This document shows, one piece after another, positions 37,601 to 49,600 of a stretch of DNA of 64,000 nt; within the stretch, counting starts at the first letter, position 1; every line of letters begins with the position of its first letter. Made by a program: the position numbers and the translations under genes. The stretch is from Edaphochlamys debaryana (Eukaryota > Chlorophyta > Chlorophyceae > Chlamydomonadales). The notes beneath the pieces are model-generated. The model did no database searches. It was given only the letters and a program-made list of their open reading frames with translations, and had not been told where the DNA came from. The stretch covers positions 1-64,000 of the forward strand of contig JAEHOE010000156.1 of the NCBI GenBank assembly GCA_016858145.1. Reading direction: 5' to 3'.

Positions 37601-40600
37601 TCTCCCCCGCCCAGCCCTGCTCCTCCTTCACCCCTTCCGCCGTCTCCCCCGCCCAGCCCCGTCCCTCCGTCTCCAGAGCCTCCCTCTCCCCCTCCCAGCC
37701 CTGCTCCTCCTTCACCCCTACCGCCGTCTCCACCTCCCAGCCCTGCACCTCCTTCACCCCTACCGCCGTCTCCCCCTCCCAGCCCTGCTCCTCCTTCACC
37801 CCTACCGCCATCTCCACCTCCCAGCCCTGCTCCTCCTTCACCCCTACCGCCGTCTCCGCCTCCCAGCCCTTCTCCCCCTTCCCCACTTCCACCCTTGCCA
37901 CCTCCCAGCCCCGTGCCTCCCTCACCCCTGCCTCCGTCTCCTCCTCCCAGCCCGGTACCGCCATTTCCGGAGCCTCCCTCTCCCCCTCCTAGCCCCGGTC
38001 CCCCTTCCCCGCTGCCGCCGTCTCCACCTCCCAGCCCCGTGCCTCCCTCTCCGGAGCCTTTCTCTCCACCGCCCAGCCCCTCCCCGCCCTCGCCCCAACC
38101 ACCCAGCCCTGCACCAAGCCCTCCGCCGCCGCCGCCACCTGTGCCTCCATCTCCGCCCACGCCGCCGCCGTCGCCTCAGTCGCCTCCGTTGCCCCCGCAT
38201 CCGCCTCCCACCCCGCCCCTCCCAAGCCCAGACCCGCCCTCACCCCAGCCTCCAAGCCCCTTTCCCCCCTCCCCAGCCCCTCCCAGCCCGCAGCCGCCTT
38301 CACCCTCTCCTCCCTCGCCGCCTCCGCCAAGTCCTTTTCCCCCGTCTCCTAGCCCTCCCTTGCCCGCGCCAAGCCCTCTGCCTCCCTCCCCCGAGCCGCC
38401 CAGCCCCGCGCCTCCGTCCCCCGAGCCGCCCTCTCCACCCCCTTCGCCAGCTCCCCCATCACCCCCTCCGCCGTGGCCTCCACCGAGCCCTGTGCCTCCA
38501 TCTCCTCTACCGCCGTCTCCGCCTCCCAGCCCTGAGCCACCCTCGCCCCTCCCGCCCTCGCCACCTCCCAGCCCCGTGCCTCCCTCGCCTCTGCCACCAT
38601 CTCCTCCACCCAGCCCCGCGCCGCCATCTCCGGAGCCTCCCTCTCCCCCTCCTAGCCCCGGTCCCCCTTCCCCGCTGCCGCCATCACCTCCTCCCAGCCC
38701 CGTGCCTCACTCTCCGGAGCCTTTCTCTCCACCGCCCAGCCCCTCCCCGCCCTCGCCCCAACCACCCAGCCCTGCACCAAGCCCTCCGCCGCCGCCGCCA
38801 CCTGTGCCTCCATCTCCGCCTGCGCCGCCGCCGTCGCCCCAGTCGCCTCCGTTGCCCCCGCATCCGCCTCCCACCCCGCCCCTCCCAAGCCCTGACCCGC
38901 CCTCACCCCAGCCTCCCAGCCCCTTTCCCCCCTCCCCAACCGCTCCCAGCCCGCAGCCGCCTTCACCCTCTCCTCCCTCGCCGCCTCCGCCAAGTCCTTT
39001 TCCCCCGTCTCCTAGCCCTCCCTTGCCCGCGCCAAGCCCTCTGCCTCCCTCCCCCGAGCCGCCCAGCCCCGCGCCTCCGTCCCCCGAGCCGCCCTCTCCA
39101 CCCCCTTCGCCAGCTCCCCCATCACCCCCTCCGCCGTCGCCTCCACCGAGCCCTGTGCCTCCATCTCCTCTACCGCCGTCTCCGCCTCCCAGCCCCGAGC
39201 CACCCTCGCCCCTCCCGCCCTCGCCACCTCCCAGCCCCGTGCCTCCCTCGCCTCTGCCACCATCTCCTCCACCCAGCCCCCAGCCCCCTTTGCCCCTGCC
39301 CCCTAGCCCCCAACCGCGGCCACCTCCCCTTCCCCCTTCCCCGCCGAAACCTCCCCCGTCTCCCATGTCACCCCCCTTGCCTCCAGCCCCACCGCCTCAG
39401 CCCCCCAGCCCCGAGCCTCCCTCGCCACAGCCTTCCTCGCCCCCGCCCAGCCCCGTCCCTCCCTCGCCTCTTCCTCCGTCGCCTCCTCCCAGCCCCGTTC
39501 CTCCTTCGCCCGGTCCCCCGCCCCCTCCACCGAGCCCCTCTCCGCCGTCGCCTCCGCCTCCAACCCCGCAGCCCCCCTTTCCTTCACCGCCCAGCCCCAG
39601 TCCACCTTCCCCAACGCCTCCGCCCTCACGGCCCCCACCCTCGCCGGCCCCCAGGCCGAGCCCCGGCCCCCCATCGCCCCTGCCGCCCTCCCCCAAGCCT
39701 CCGAGCCCCGACCCGCCATCCCCGCCGCCGCCCAGCCCCTCACCACAGCTGCCCCTCCCCCCCTTCGCCTGCCCCTCCTTCCCCTGAGCCCGCTCCGCCA
39801 CCTAGCCCCCCACCTCCCTCGCCGCCCTGCCCCTCCCCCCCAGCCCTCCCTTCATCTCCCTTGCCGCCCGCCACCACCCAACAAGTGCAGCCGCCGCCGC
39901 CCGCCCCGCCGCGCTCGTCCCAGTGCGACGAGATCGCGTCATCCGACACGTGGTGGATCGCCGCGCCGCGCCTCGCACGTGACCGCTTCTATGTCGTACT
40001 GGAGATCCCAGGCGCCGAACCGGGCTTCTGCGCAATGTGCGGCTGCTCTCTGACCGCGATCTCGATCCAGCCGGATGCCCCGTCCGGCGTCGGATCTGGC
40101 CTGGACCCGTACATCGCCGCCGGAAAGATCCAGATCCAGCTCGTGGATCCGGGCCTCGGCTCCGGCCCTGGATCTGGCGTGCAGGCCGAGACCGCGTCCA
40201 CTTCTTCACCTCCCCAGATGCAGACAGCTGCGCCCCCTCCAGCAACCACGCCCACCACCACCACCCTCTCGGCCTCAAACCCTGCAACCCCAACATCGTC
40301 GTCCCCAAAAGCTGCGCGAAGGGCGCTTGCCGCGGGCTCGGGAGCGCCTGCTGGTGTGGAGTCTGCCTGGGCTGTGGCGCCCCTCTCCGGTGCGCCCGAC
40401 GGCACCCTCATGCTCCAGGTGAGCGCGCCGTGCGATCTCTGCCGTACGATCTGGATCTCAAGTGCCTGAATGCAGCGCAATGCATCAAAGCAAGAATGTG
40501 TGCCGCATCCGTCGGCCCACCGCCCTCCAACCAAAGCCCACCCGCACGCTTCACCGCTGCCCTTCAACAACGGTATGGAACTCGCTGTTAACGCAACCCC

Positions 40601-43600
40601 AAGAGCACGCACCTGACAGTCGGTGATACTCGTCCTCCCACCGCCCAATGCCGCTCCCCAGCTCACGGCCGCGGGCCGCAACGCCTCCTTGCGGGTGGGC
40701 CTCGACCTCACACCGCCCTCCGTGTGGGGCCGAGTGCTCGAGTCGCGGCGCATGGGTCCGCGCGTGGAGCCGGCGGCGGCCTCGGAGGAGGCACTGCGGG
40801 TGGGGCGGGTGGTATGCGTTTGCGCTTTTGTTGGGGGTGGTATTGTAATGAAGGATTTGGATCTGGGCGGCGTCAGGTCCAGAACGTAGAGGGCTCGGTT
40901 CCCGACCCGCTTGCGTCATCTCACACCGCTCTCGACCGCCCCCTCCTCCTTATCAACCTGACAGAAAAACGAGGCGCGACTGGCGGTGGTTCTCTCCATT
41001 TCCTTCTCGGAACCCCTGGAACCTGGATTCGACATCACACTGGCGCTGCAGGCCCGGGACGCACTAATCACGGAGTGGCAGTTGGCGCCAACCGCTGCCG
41101 GGCCCAGCGCGGCCGGGCCGGGCCCGGCCGGGCCCACGTTCTACGTGCTCGCCGTCGGTGAGATACTACTTGCCGCACCGAACCGTACCTGCCTCTCCCT
41201 CGCACCCGTACCACCCGCATATCTGCGCTCTTCCACCTTTCATCAGCCCCCCCCCCCGAAACAAAAACCTCTCATCAGCCCGATCGCTGCGTACGGAGCT
41301 GCTCTGTAGGGCCAGCACACTGCCTGCACCCCCCCACCTCCATCCCCCACGGCTCTGCACACACCTTGCGCACTCGCTTGCCGGGCACCCCTGTTCTTAA
41401 CCCCGTGAGTGTCCAATCGCGCAGGCATCGGCCTCGTGACGCCCACCTTCGTGCTCCCCGCCTCGGCGTACCGGGACGTGGCGGGTAACCCGGGCGCCAA
41501 CGGGCTCTTCTTCGGCTCGCGGGGGGGGACCGAGGCGGCGCCCGTGGGGGCCAACACGACGGTGGACGCGGTCGCAGCGGCGGCGCTGCTGTCGGGCGAG
41601 GACAGCTCAGGTGCGATCGCGGTGTGTGGTGTGTGTGGTACGGCATGGTACGGCGCGGTGCGGCTGGCGCGACCATGCCCTGCTCCGCGCCCGCCTGGCG
41701 TGCTCTGCCGTGGCCTTGACGAGGGGCCGAGGCTTCTTTACAGCGCTGCTTAGGCTGCTGGTAAAGTTTGATTGGCAACGTCGGTCGACAGTAGCATTGT
41801 GGCTGTAGCGCACTGGAGACAGAGAATGCCTTGTCCTATACGGTACTTGCCTCGCTTACGGTGTGAACCTGCTGCTGTACCGCCGCCGTGCAGGCATGTC
41901 CACCGGCGCCGCCGCCGCCGCTGCCGACACGGCTCAGGCGGTGTCGGCTGCCACTGCGGCCGCCATCGCCACAAGCAGCTTGCTGTCGGCGGCGTCAGGT
42001 GCGGCGTGTTCAGGATGCGTACGGCAGGGTCAGCGCGTGATAAGTACGGTAGTAGTGCAGTCGTGCGGATTGTGTGCGCAGGGTACAAGGGAGCTGGGCG
42101 CTGGGAGGGGTGCCCGTGCATGGGCTGAGATCGGGGGGCGCTGGGCTGGCGCCGAAGTGCCGCGGGTGTGCGCTGGGTGGGGTGGGGACCTGATGACGGG
42201 GCTGACGCCGATGCGACCACCGCGGCTCCCGCTCCCGCACTCGCGCCCCCAGGTTCCTTCGCATCCGTGCTGCTCAGCCGCGGGAGCCTGCTGCAGGTGG
42301 GGGTGTGGGGGGCGGGGACTGCGGGGGTTGGATGGGGGAATCGGGAGTGTGTATGGGCGTGTGCGTGTGCACGACACGGTGGCATAGCCTGCTGCAGGTG
42401 GGGCCCGCCCGCGGCGGGGTTGCGTTGCGGCAGCAGGGCGAGACTCTGGCCAAGCACAGAGTGTGCGCTGCACGTAACCCCCTGGCCTTGCAAGGCTCTC
42501 CCTCCCTGACGGTAACTGGTACCGCACCGGTACCCCGCTCCCGTTAACCTCGCAACCTTGCCTCTCTTCTGCAGTCCTCCTACCACATCCAACTCCTGGC
42601 CATGAGCTCCTACCTCTCCTCGGGGGGAGTGGGCGACAACTACCGCAGCTGCGCGGCCTACTTCAGGCACGGACAGCGGGGGGGGGGGGGGGAATGCGGA
42701 GGAGGGTTGCGGCCAGGGGAAAGGGGCTTGCGGGGGTAGGGCGGCGGCGGCCAAGAGAGGGCAGCTGCATGCGCGGCCTAGTTCAGGCGCGGTCGGGGGG
42801 TTCGGACGGGTCGCGGGCTTCTAGAAATAATGGGGGAGGGGAAGAGCGCACTGTCGATCCGTGATCAGGACGAGAGCACAGCAGCCAGCCAAGTGGGGTT
42901 TGGCCGGCTGCGTTTTGGCTTATTACCGGTAGGTCCGCAACATGCGCTAGATAGGGTGTCCGGACGCGACCGCTCCCGCCTGTTCCGGTCCCCATCAGGT
43001 GGTCCATCCTGGCAATTAAGGGTAATGTGGGTAGCTTCGACTCAGCCTTCAAGAACACAGAGACCACGGTCAACGCCACACTCGAGGCGCAGCAAGCCAT
43101 GGGGGGGGGGTGGCCCGTGGCGGGGGGCGCCAACACCTCCGCCTCCGCCTCGGCCACCTCCGCCTCCGCTTCGGCCACCTCCTCCGCCGGCAACGGAGTG
43201 ATGATGCCGCCGCCTGCAAGGCCCGCTAGGCTGCTGGCTGGGCTGAGCTTCGAATCTGGATCTGGGCCGGAGTCCGGATCTGGATCTGGATCTTGGGAAG
43301 GCGGCGGCGTGGTCTCGGGCCTGCGAGGTGCCGGCAGCCTCCGACGGCTGCAACAGGCCGCGCCGTCGCTCCCGCCGTCGTCACCGCGGCCGAATCCAGC
43401 CCAAGCCCCAGCGTCGCTGGTGCCGCCAGGATCAGCTGCAACAGGCGCGAATGCCAACGCCAGCGCTGCCGCGGCGGTCCTCAGTGATTGGCTCCGTAGC
43501 CTGGGGAATGGCACCGCCGACGGCGGGTCTGACGCAGCAGCCGCCAACAGCTCCTCGCCGTACTACTTCCAACTGCCGTGGTCGAATGCCTCAACCGTCG

Positions 43601-46600
43601 GCAACGCGACCGCGACGGTTGGCGGCGGCGGGCTGGACGCCGGCGGCGGCTTCGTCGGCGCGGGCGCGCCGCCGCCGGCCTCGCCGCCGTCGGACACAGT
43701 GACGTACACGTCCAACATGCAGGACCTGCTGTACACCCTGGCGGTTGCGGTTATCCTGGTCGTTGCGGTTGCCGTACTGCGGTTGGTGGCGGCGCTGCTG
43801 TACACGTGGCTGGTGTCGCCGGATCTGCATCCGGTGCTCATGTTCCCTCGGATAGAGACCATGATCACGGGCCTGATCCTCGTGGCCCTGACCTTTTACG
43901 CCTGCCTGGCCCTCGGCGGCCCGCAAGACGACTGGATTGACTCCCGCGCCCCAGCCATTGTCGTACTGCTGTGCCTCGTACTGCCGTACTTCCTGCTCGT
44001 GTGGTGGCTGGCGCTCGGCCGGCTGTGGCTCGTCCGAACGGTGAGAGCGGGTTCGGCAACCGGAGAGAGGGCCACGGGCCTTAGAGACGGCCCTTTTGTG
44101 GCATTCCTAAGTTCCTCACCTCGCTTTCCTGCCTCTGCCACGCTTGCGCTTCGACCCGCAGGAGGTTCGTGTTGCCGCCGACCTGTACGTCCCGGGGCCG
44201 CACTGGGACCGCTGCGACCTGGACAAACCCGCCGCCGCCGCCGCCGTCGCTGACGGCGCCGCCGTCGACGGCGCCGATGGCGGCGGCGGCGCGGTTGACG
44301 TCGACGGCGCCGCCGCTGAGGGCAAGGGCGACATGTACATGCTGGGACCGCACTGGCGCATGGCGCAGCCAAAGGGTGACGTCACCGACGGTGACGTCAT
44401 CGGCGGTGGCGTCGATGGCGGCGGCGCTGCCGCTGGCGCCGCTGGCGGCGGCGCCGCAGCCGACGGCGAGGCCTGGAGAGTGGGCCAGGGACGGCCCCGC
44501 GTCGGCAGCCGCGAGAGCGGCGCGAAGGCCGACGGCGCCGCCGTCCCTGTCGATGACGCCGCTGCCGCCGCCGCCGCCGCCAGCGACGCTCGTCCCATGA
44601 CGCCCGCCCGCCGACTCATCAACTTCCTGCGCCCCAGCGGCATCCGCCCGAGCTCCGTCTCCGGCCCCGCCGCCGCCGCCGCCGCAACGCCGGTGCGCGA
44701 GAGCGTCCGTGTCGGTCGCAACTGGTCCCTCCAGGGACTCATCACTCGCCTGCCCGAAGCCATCAAACGTCCGCAGCTGCCGCCGCTGGCATACGCCCCG
44801 CCGCCGCCGACTGCCGCCCTCGCCGACGCCGACGCCGGCGCTGCTGGCGGCGCCGGCAGGGCCAGCGGCGCCGCCGCCAAGGTCGCGAGGAGCAGCTCCG
44901 CCAGGCCTGGCACCGCCAGCGGCGGCGCCGACGCCACGGGCCTCATCGCCACCGGGGCCTTCACGGCCGGCGGCGCCGCCGCAGGTTCGCGGCCCGGATC
45001 CACCGCTGGATCCAGGCCTGGCACCGCAGCCGGCGGCGGTGGCGGCGACGTCGACGGCGCTGGCAGGCCGCGGACGCCCAGGGGAGCGCGGCCCAGCGTC
45101 GCCGCTGGCAACCTGGAGACGCTGACGGACGATGGCGCCCAATCCATCCACGTGGCCCCGTCGGCCAAGCCGCGTGTCGGCAGGCCCAGCGGCATAAAGC
45201 ACGTTAAGTTTGGTGGCGGCGACGGCGCCGCTGACGGTGACGCTGGCAGTGGCGGCGGCGGCGGCGGCGGTGGCGGCGGCTGGTTGGGGTTCGCGAAGAG
45301 CGTGACTTTCGGGCGCAGCGCCGCGGCCGGTTCCGGCGGGCCCGGGCGGCCTTCCGGCGGCGCCGTCGGCGCCGCCGTGGCGGCGGCGCCAGGAGCAGGG
45401 TCTGGCGGCGGCGGCGGCGTCGCGGCTGGGACGGGCCTGTTCGCCGGCAGTGGGCGGCGCAAGAAGAGCAGCTTCATGTTTGCTGGCAGGTCGTTGGACG
45501 AGGAGGAAGACGAAGAGTCGGTCCCTGAGCCCGGGTTTGGCGCTGGCGGCGGCGGCCGCGGCATCGGCGGTGCCGGCGCCGGGGCCGTAACCGCCGGCGC
45601 CGCCGTCGGCGGCAGCTGGGGCCAGCGCGGCCGTGGCGTGGGCAGCAGCAGTGGCGGCGCCACCGACGTTGGAGGCTCATGGGGCCAGCCGGGCCGCGGC
45701 GTCGGCGTCGGCGGCGGCGGCGCTGGCGGGTTGACCAGCGGCACTGACAGCCTCGGCGGCGGCGCTGGCGGCGGCGGCGGCGGCAGCTCGTGGGCCACCC
45801 GCAACGTCAAGCCCAGGGCCGACGGTGACGTCGACGACGGCGACAACCTCATGACCGCCGGCGGCGCCGTACGCGGTGGCGGCGGCGCCGCCGCCACGTC
45901 TGCATCCGGCATCGGCTCTCGCTCCACCCGCGGCGCCTCGGTCCCGGTACCGCCGAGCCACGCCACCCTGATGTCATCCGGCGCCGACGGCCGCGGCGGC
46001 GGCGGCGGCGGCGCCATGGGTTCCGGCGCCGACGGCGCCGCCAGCCCGCGAACCCGCGCCAAAAAGATGCAGTCCGCCGACTCCGGATACCCCGCGCACC
46101 AGCTCTTTTTCTCTGGCGCCAACCGCTACGGCGGCGGCGGCGGCGGCGGCAACGACAGCAGCCGCGCCTCCAGCCCGCGGTCGCGTGGCGGCGCCGCCGA
46201 GGTCCCCGTACTTACGGCAAACCCGGCCTTCTCGACGCTGATGACGGCGGGCGCGGATCGCAGGGGCGGGAACCGCTCTTCGGAGGACGGCACAGGGCCG
46301 GCGCCGGCTGCGCCGGCGCCCAGGAGGCTGCCGCCGGCCCGGCCGGCGGCGGCGGCGCCGCGCGTGTCGACGCTGGCGGCGATGCACTTCAACCCGTACG
46401 CCGTACAGCGCGAATCGATGTACGTCGGCCCCGACGCCGCCGCCGGGCAGGCGTCGCTGTTGAGGCTGGCGGCGGCGGCGGAGGCCGTATCGGCCGCGAC
46501 CCGCGGCACCGCCGCCGCTTCTCTGGTCAACGGCGGCGGCGGCGGCGGTGACGCTGCCGTTGACCTGCGGGACCTGGCGGCGAGAAAGGCGGCGGGCCCT

Positions 46601-49600
46601 GTTGCTGAGGGCGCCGAGGATGACGACCCGTTTGCTGACCAGGTGGGTGTCTTGGTTCCGCGTTTCTGTTTGGGCAACCTTGGGGTTGCGGGTTTCTGTT
46701 TGGGGGACTCTTTTCCCAGCAAATGCATGCTGAGTGATTTGGGGGGGCGTTGTCGCGCCCCACCCATTCTCGGTGGTCTGACCTAAATGCCCTTTCCCCT
46801 GGCCTCCGCGATCCTTGCCTGCAGCCCGACGCAGCCGCCTTCAACCCCTGGGCGGCCCCCGCCCCCGCGGCGGCCCGCGTGCCCCTCGCCCGCATGCCCC
46901 TGCCACCCCTCGTTATCCGCCCCGTCGTCCCCCCCTCCGCTGCCACCTCCCCCTCCGCCACCACCACTGGCGCCGCCGCCGGCAGCGTCGGCTCCGCCGC
47001 CAACTCTCCGCGCGCGCCTTCCCTGCTCGGCGGCGCCGTCGGCGCCGCCAGCGGCGGCGGCGCAGAGTCACCGCGGCTGCCGCCGGCGCCGTCAGTGGCT
47101 CCGCTTGGCCTACGGCCGCTGCCGCCGCTGGAGTCTCGCCCGCCGCGGATCGGCGGCAGCGTCGACCCCGGCCGTCCCCGCATCCGCAGCCGAATCATCA
47201 TCGCGCCTCCCAACAGCATCAGCACAACCGCCGCCGGCGAAGCGGCCGGCGGCGAGCCCGAGTCCCGTACGGACAGGCCCGGCTCGGCTGCGGCTGGGCC
47301 TGGGCCTGGGCCTGGGCCTGGGCCTGGGGCTGGGGCTATGGCTGGGCCCGGGGTGGGCCCGGCGGTTGAGAGGCGTCCACGTGTCGGCAGCCGTCCGGCG
47401 AACGCAGGCTCGGTGGCGCCTCCCCTGCCCGTGGCAGTTGTACCCGAGGACGGGTCCGGCGAGGGTCTTGGTGTGAAGGCAGAGGCCGGCGGCAGGCTGA
47501 GCGAGGGATCGCGGCCGTACAGCGCCAGCGGCGGCGGGAGCCGTGCGGGCAGCCGCCTCGGCAGCCGCATGGGCAGCGGCTCGGGCCGCGGCGGCAGCGT
47601 CACGGGCGCTGTGCCGTTTGGCGCGGCCGTCAAGAGCCGCCCTCCTGGCAGGTGCGTGCCTTGCTCGGGTCTTGCATCCTTAGCTGGATGCGGCCCATTT
47701 GCAGCACCGCTTGCCCCAGAACTAGCCCAGATCAGGCCTGTGTGATTCATGTTTTAAGCCCTGATTGATTAACTTGCTTTCCCAATTTCCCTGGCCCTGT
47801 TTGCCTCAGCCTGGGCAGCACCCACGCCCACGCCGCCCCGGGCACGTGGCTGCACATCACTCAGCACACCACGGGACCCAGCCCAACCGCCATCGCCGTG
47901 ATCAAGGACCCAACCGCCGCCGGCCAGCCAACTGCCAAGGGCGGCGCCGCTGACGGCGCCGACGGCGACGCCAACCGCCGCCGCGAGCCGCCGCCGCCGC
48001 CGGACCCGCTGCCCGGACTGCCATGGTACGCGCTGCAGCGATACCTCTCGCCGCCGCTGCCCATCCAGCGACCCATGTTACTGCTGACGGAGGCTGCCGG
48101 CGGCGTCGGCGCGCTCCGAATGTCGGTCTTCGTGCCTGCCGGCGGCGCCGCTGACGACAACCTCGACGCCTTCGGCGACGGCAGCGCCGGCCGCAAGGCT
48201 GCCGCCGCCACAGGCACCGCTGATGGGAGTGACGTCGCTAGCGGTGACGTCACCAGCGGCGACGCCAGGTCGGGCAGCGTCAGCTCCCGGCGCAGCGACG
48301 GCGCCGCCAAGGGCGCTGACGGCAGCGGCAAGCGCCGCACGACGGAGGCGACCACCCTAGTGGTAGCAGACGTGGAGGGCGACGGGGAGGAGAAAGAGGT
48401 CATGGAGCAAGAGGGTATGGAGGAGGCGGAAGGCAGCGAGCTCGAACTCGTGCCGCCGCCGCCGCCGCCGCCGCCGCCGCTGCGGCCGCTGACGGAGGAG
48501 GAGCTGGCGGCGGCGGCGGCGGCGCTGCAGCTGCCGGGCGTGCTGGGTGACACCGCCGCCGAGTACGACGTCTACCTGGACGAGCAGAAGAGCGAGTACG
48601 TGTCGTACGAGTACGGCATCGGGATGAGGATCCCAGCGGCGCTGGCGGCGGCGGCCGCGCGCTGGCAGGAGAGGCGCCGCCGGGAGACGCTGGCGTCAAA
48701 CCAGTACGCCTTTCCAGCGGAGGCGGCGGAGGCAGGTGGCGGCGCCGGTGGCGCCACTGCCATCGACATTTACGGCTCGAACGCTTCCGCTGGCGGCGCT
48801 GACGTCGACGGCGCCGCTAACGCCGCCGCCGCTGCCGACGGCAGCGCTCCGTGGGCCCGCCGGGAGGCCCCCGTGCGCCCCGTCAAGCCAGGCGACGCTG
48901 ACGCCGCCGCCGTCACAGGCGCGCCGCCGCCACCATCTAATGAGCTGGTGTACGACAGCCGCCGCCAGATCTGGATCTGGCGGCGGCTGCCGCCAGCGGA
49001 GGCTATCCTGGCCGAGGTGACGTCGGCGGCGGCCGCCGCCGACGGGCTGTGGCTCAGCGGCCCGGCCCAGATGGATGCCGGCGGCGGCAGATCCAGCGCG
49101 CTTGTCGTACGCGCCACCGCCGGCCGGCCGATCTCGTACCAAGATCCTCGCGATGGCTCGCTGATGCTCAAGATCCTGCTCCCTAGCGATGCCGCGATGG
49201 CTCGTTTCGCCTTCCTATTCGAGGATTCCGTCGGGGTGAGTCGGGGACGGGGAACGCTCCTGAGGCGCTTTGCTCGTCGAGGCCGCGATCCGCCGGTGTT
49301 CTCCCTTGCGAGTTCTTCTTTGGTGCCAGAGCCGTCCAGCTTCAACATACAGCCATCCGCCGAATCACCGCTCTGATGCCCCCTCTCTCCGCAGGAGCCC
49401 GCGCACGACCCCCGTGTGGTGGCCCGCGCCCACGGCCGCCCCCTCGTGCTGCTGGCCTTCCCCATCAACTTCACACACAAGGTAAGGGCCGGGCTTCGAA
49501 CTCCCCAGGCTTTTAGTTCCTTTTCTAAGGCCGGCGGGCTAGCCACCGCGCCTGCATTTTCCCTGCTTTTACACGAGCAGCCTCTCACACAAGGAAAGAG

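Noticed and set aside
36580..38160. 526-codon Gly-rich frame on the minus strand
   Set aside because: Exact antisense shadow of the SP-rich extensin repeat; no start context, domain or varied composition.
36489..39740. Alternative plus frame rich in Leu/His/Arg over the extensin exon
   Set aside because: Shifted reading of the SP repeat. Only its part after ~39750 is accepted as the real frame.
36650..39830. CRISPR-like array of regular short repeats
   Set aside because: Repeats are coding SP units without unique spacers in an intron-bearing eukaryotic gene.
44116..46122. 668-codon Pro/Ala-rich minus-strand frame
   Set aside because: Mirror of the GGC/GCC-rich exon of the giant gene, which joins in phase to membrane-coding exons; the antisense frame shows no splice or domain support.
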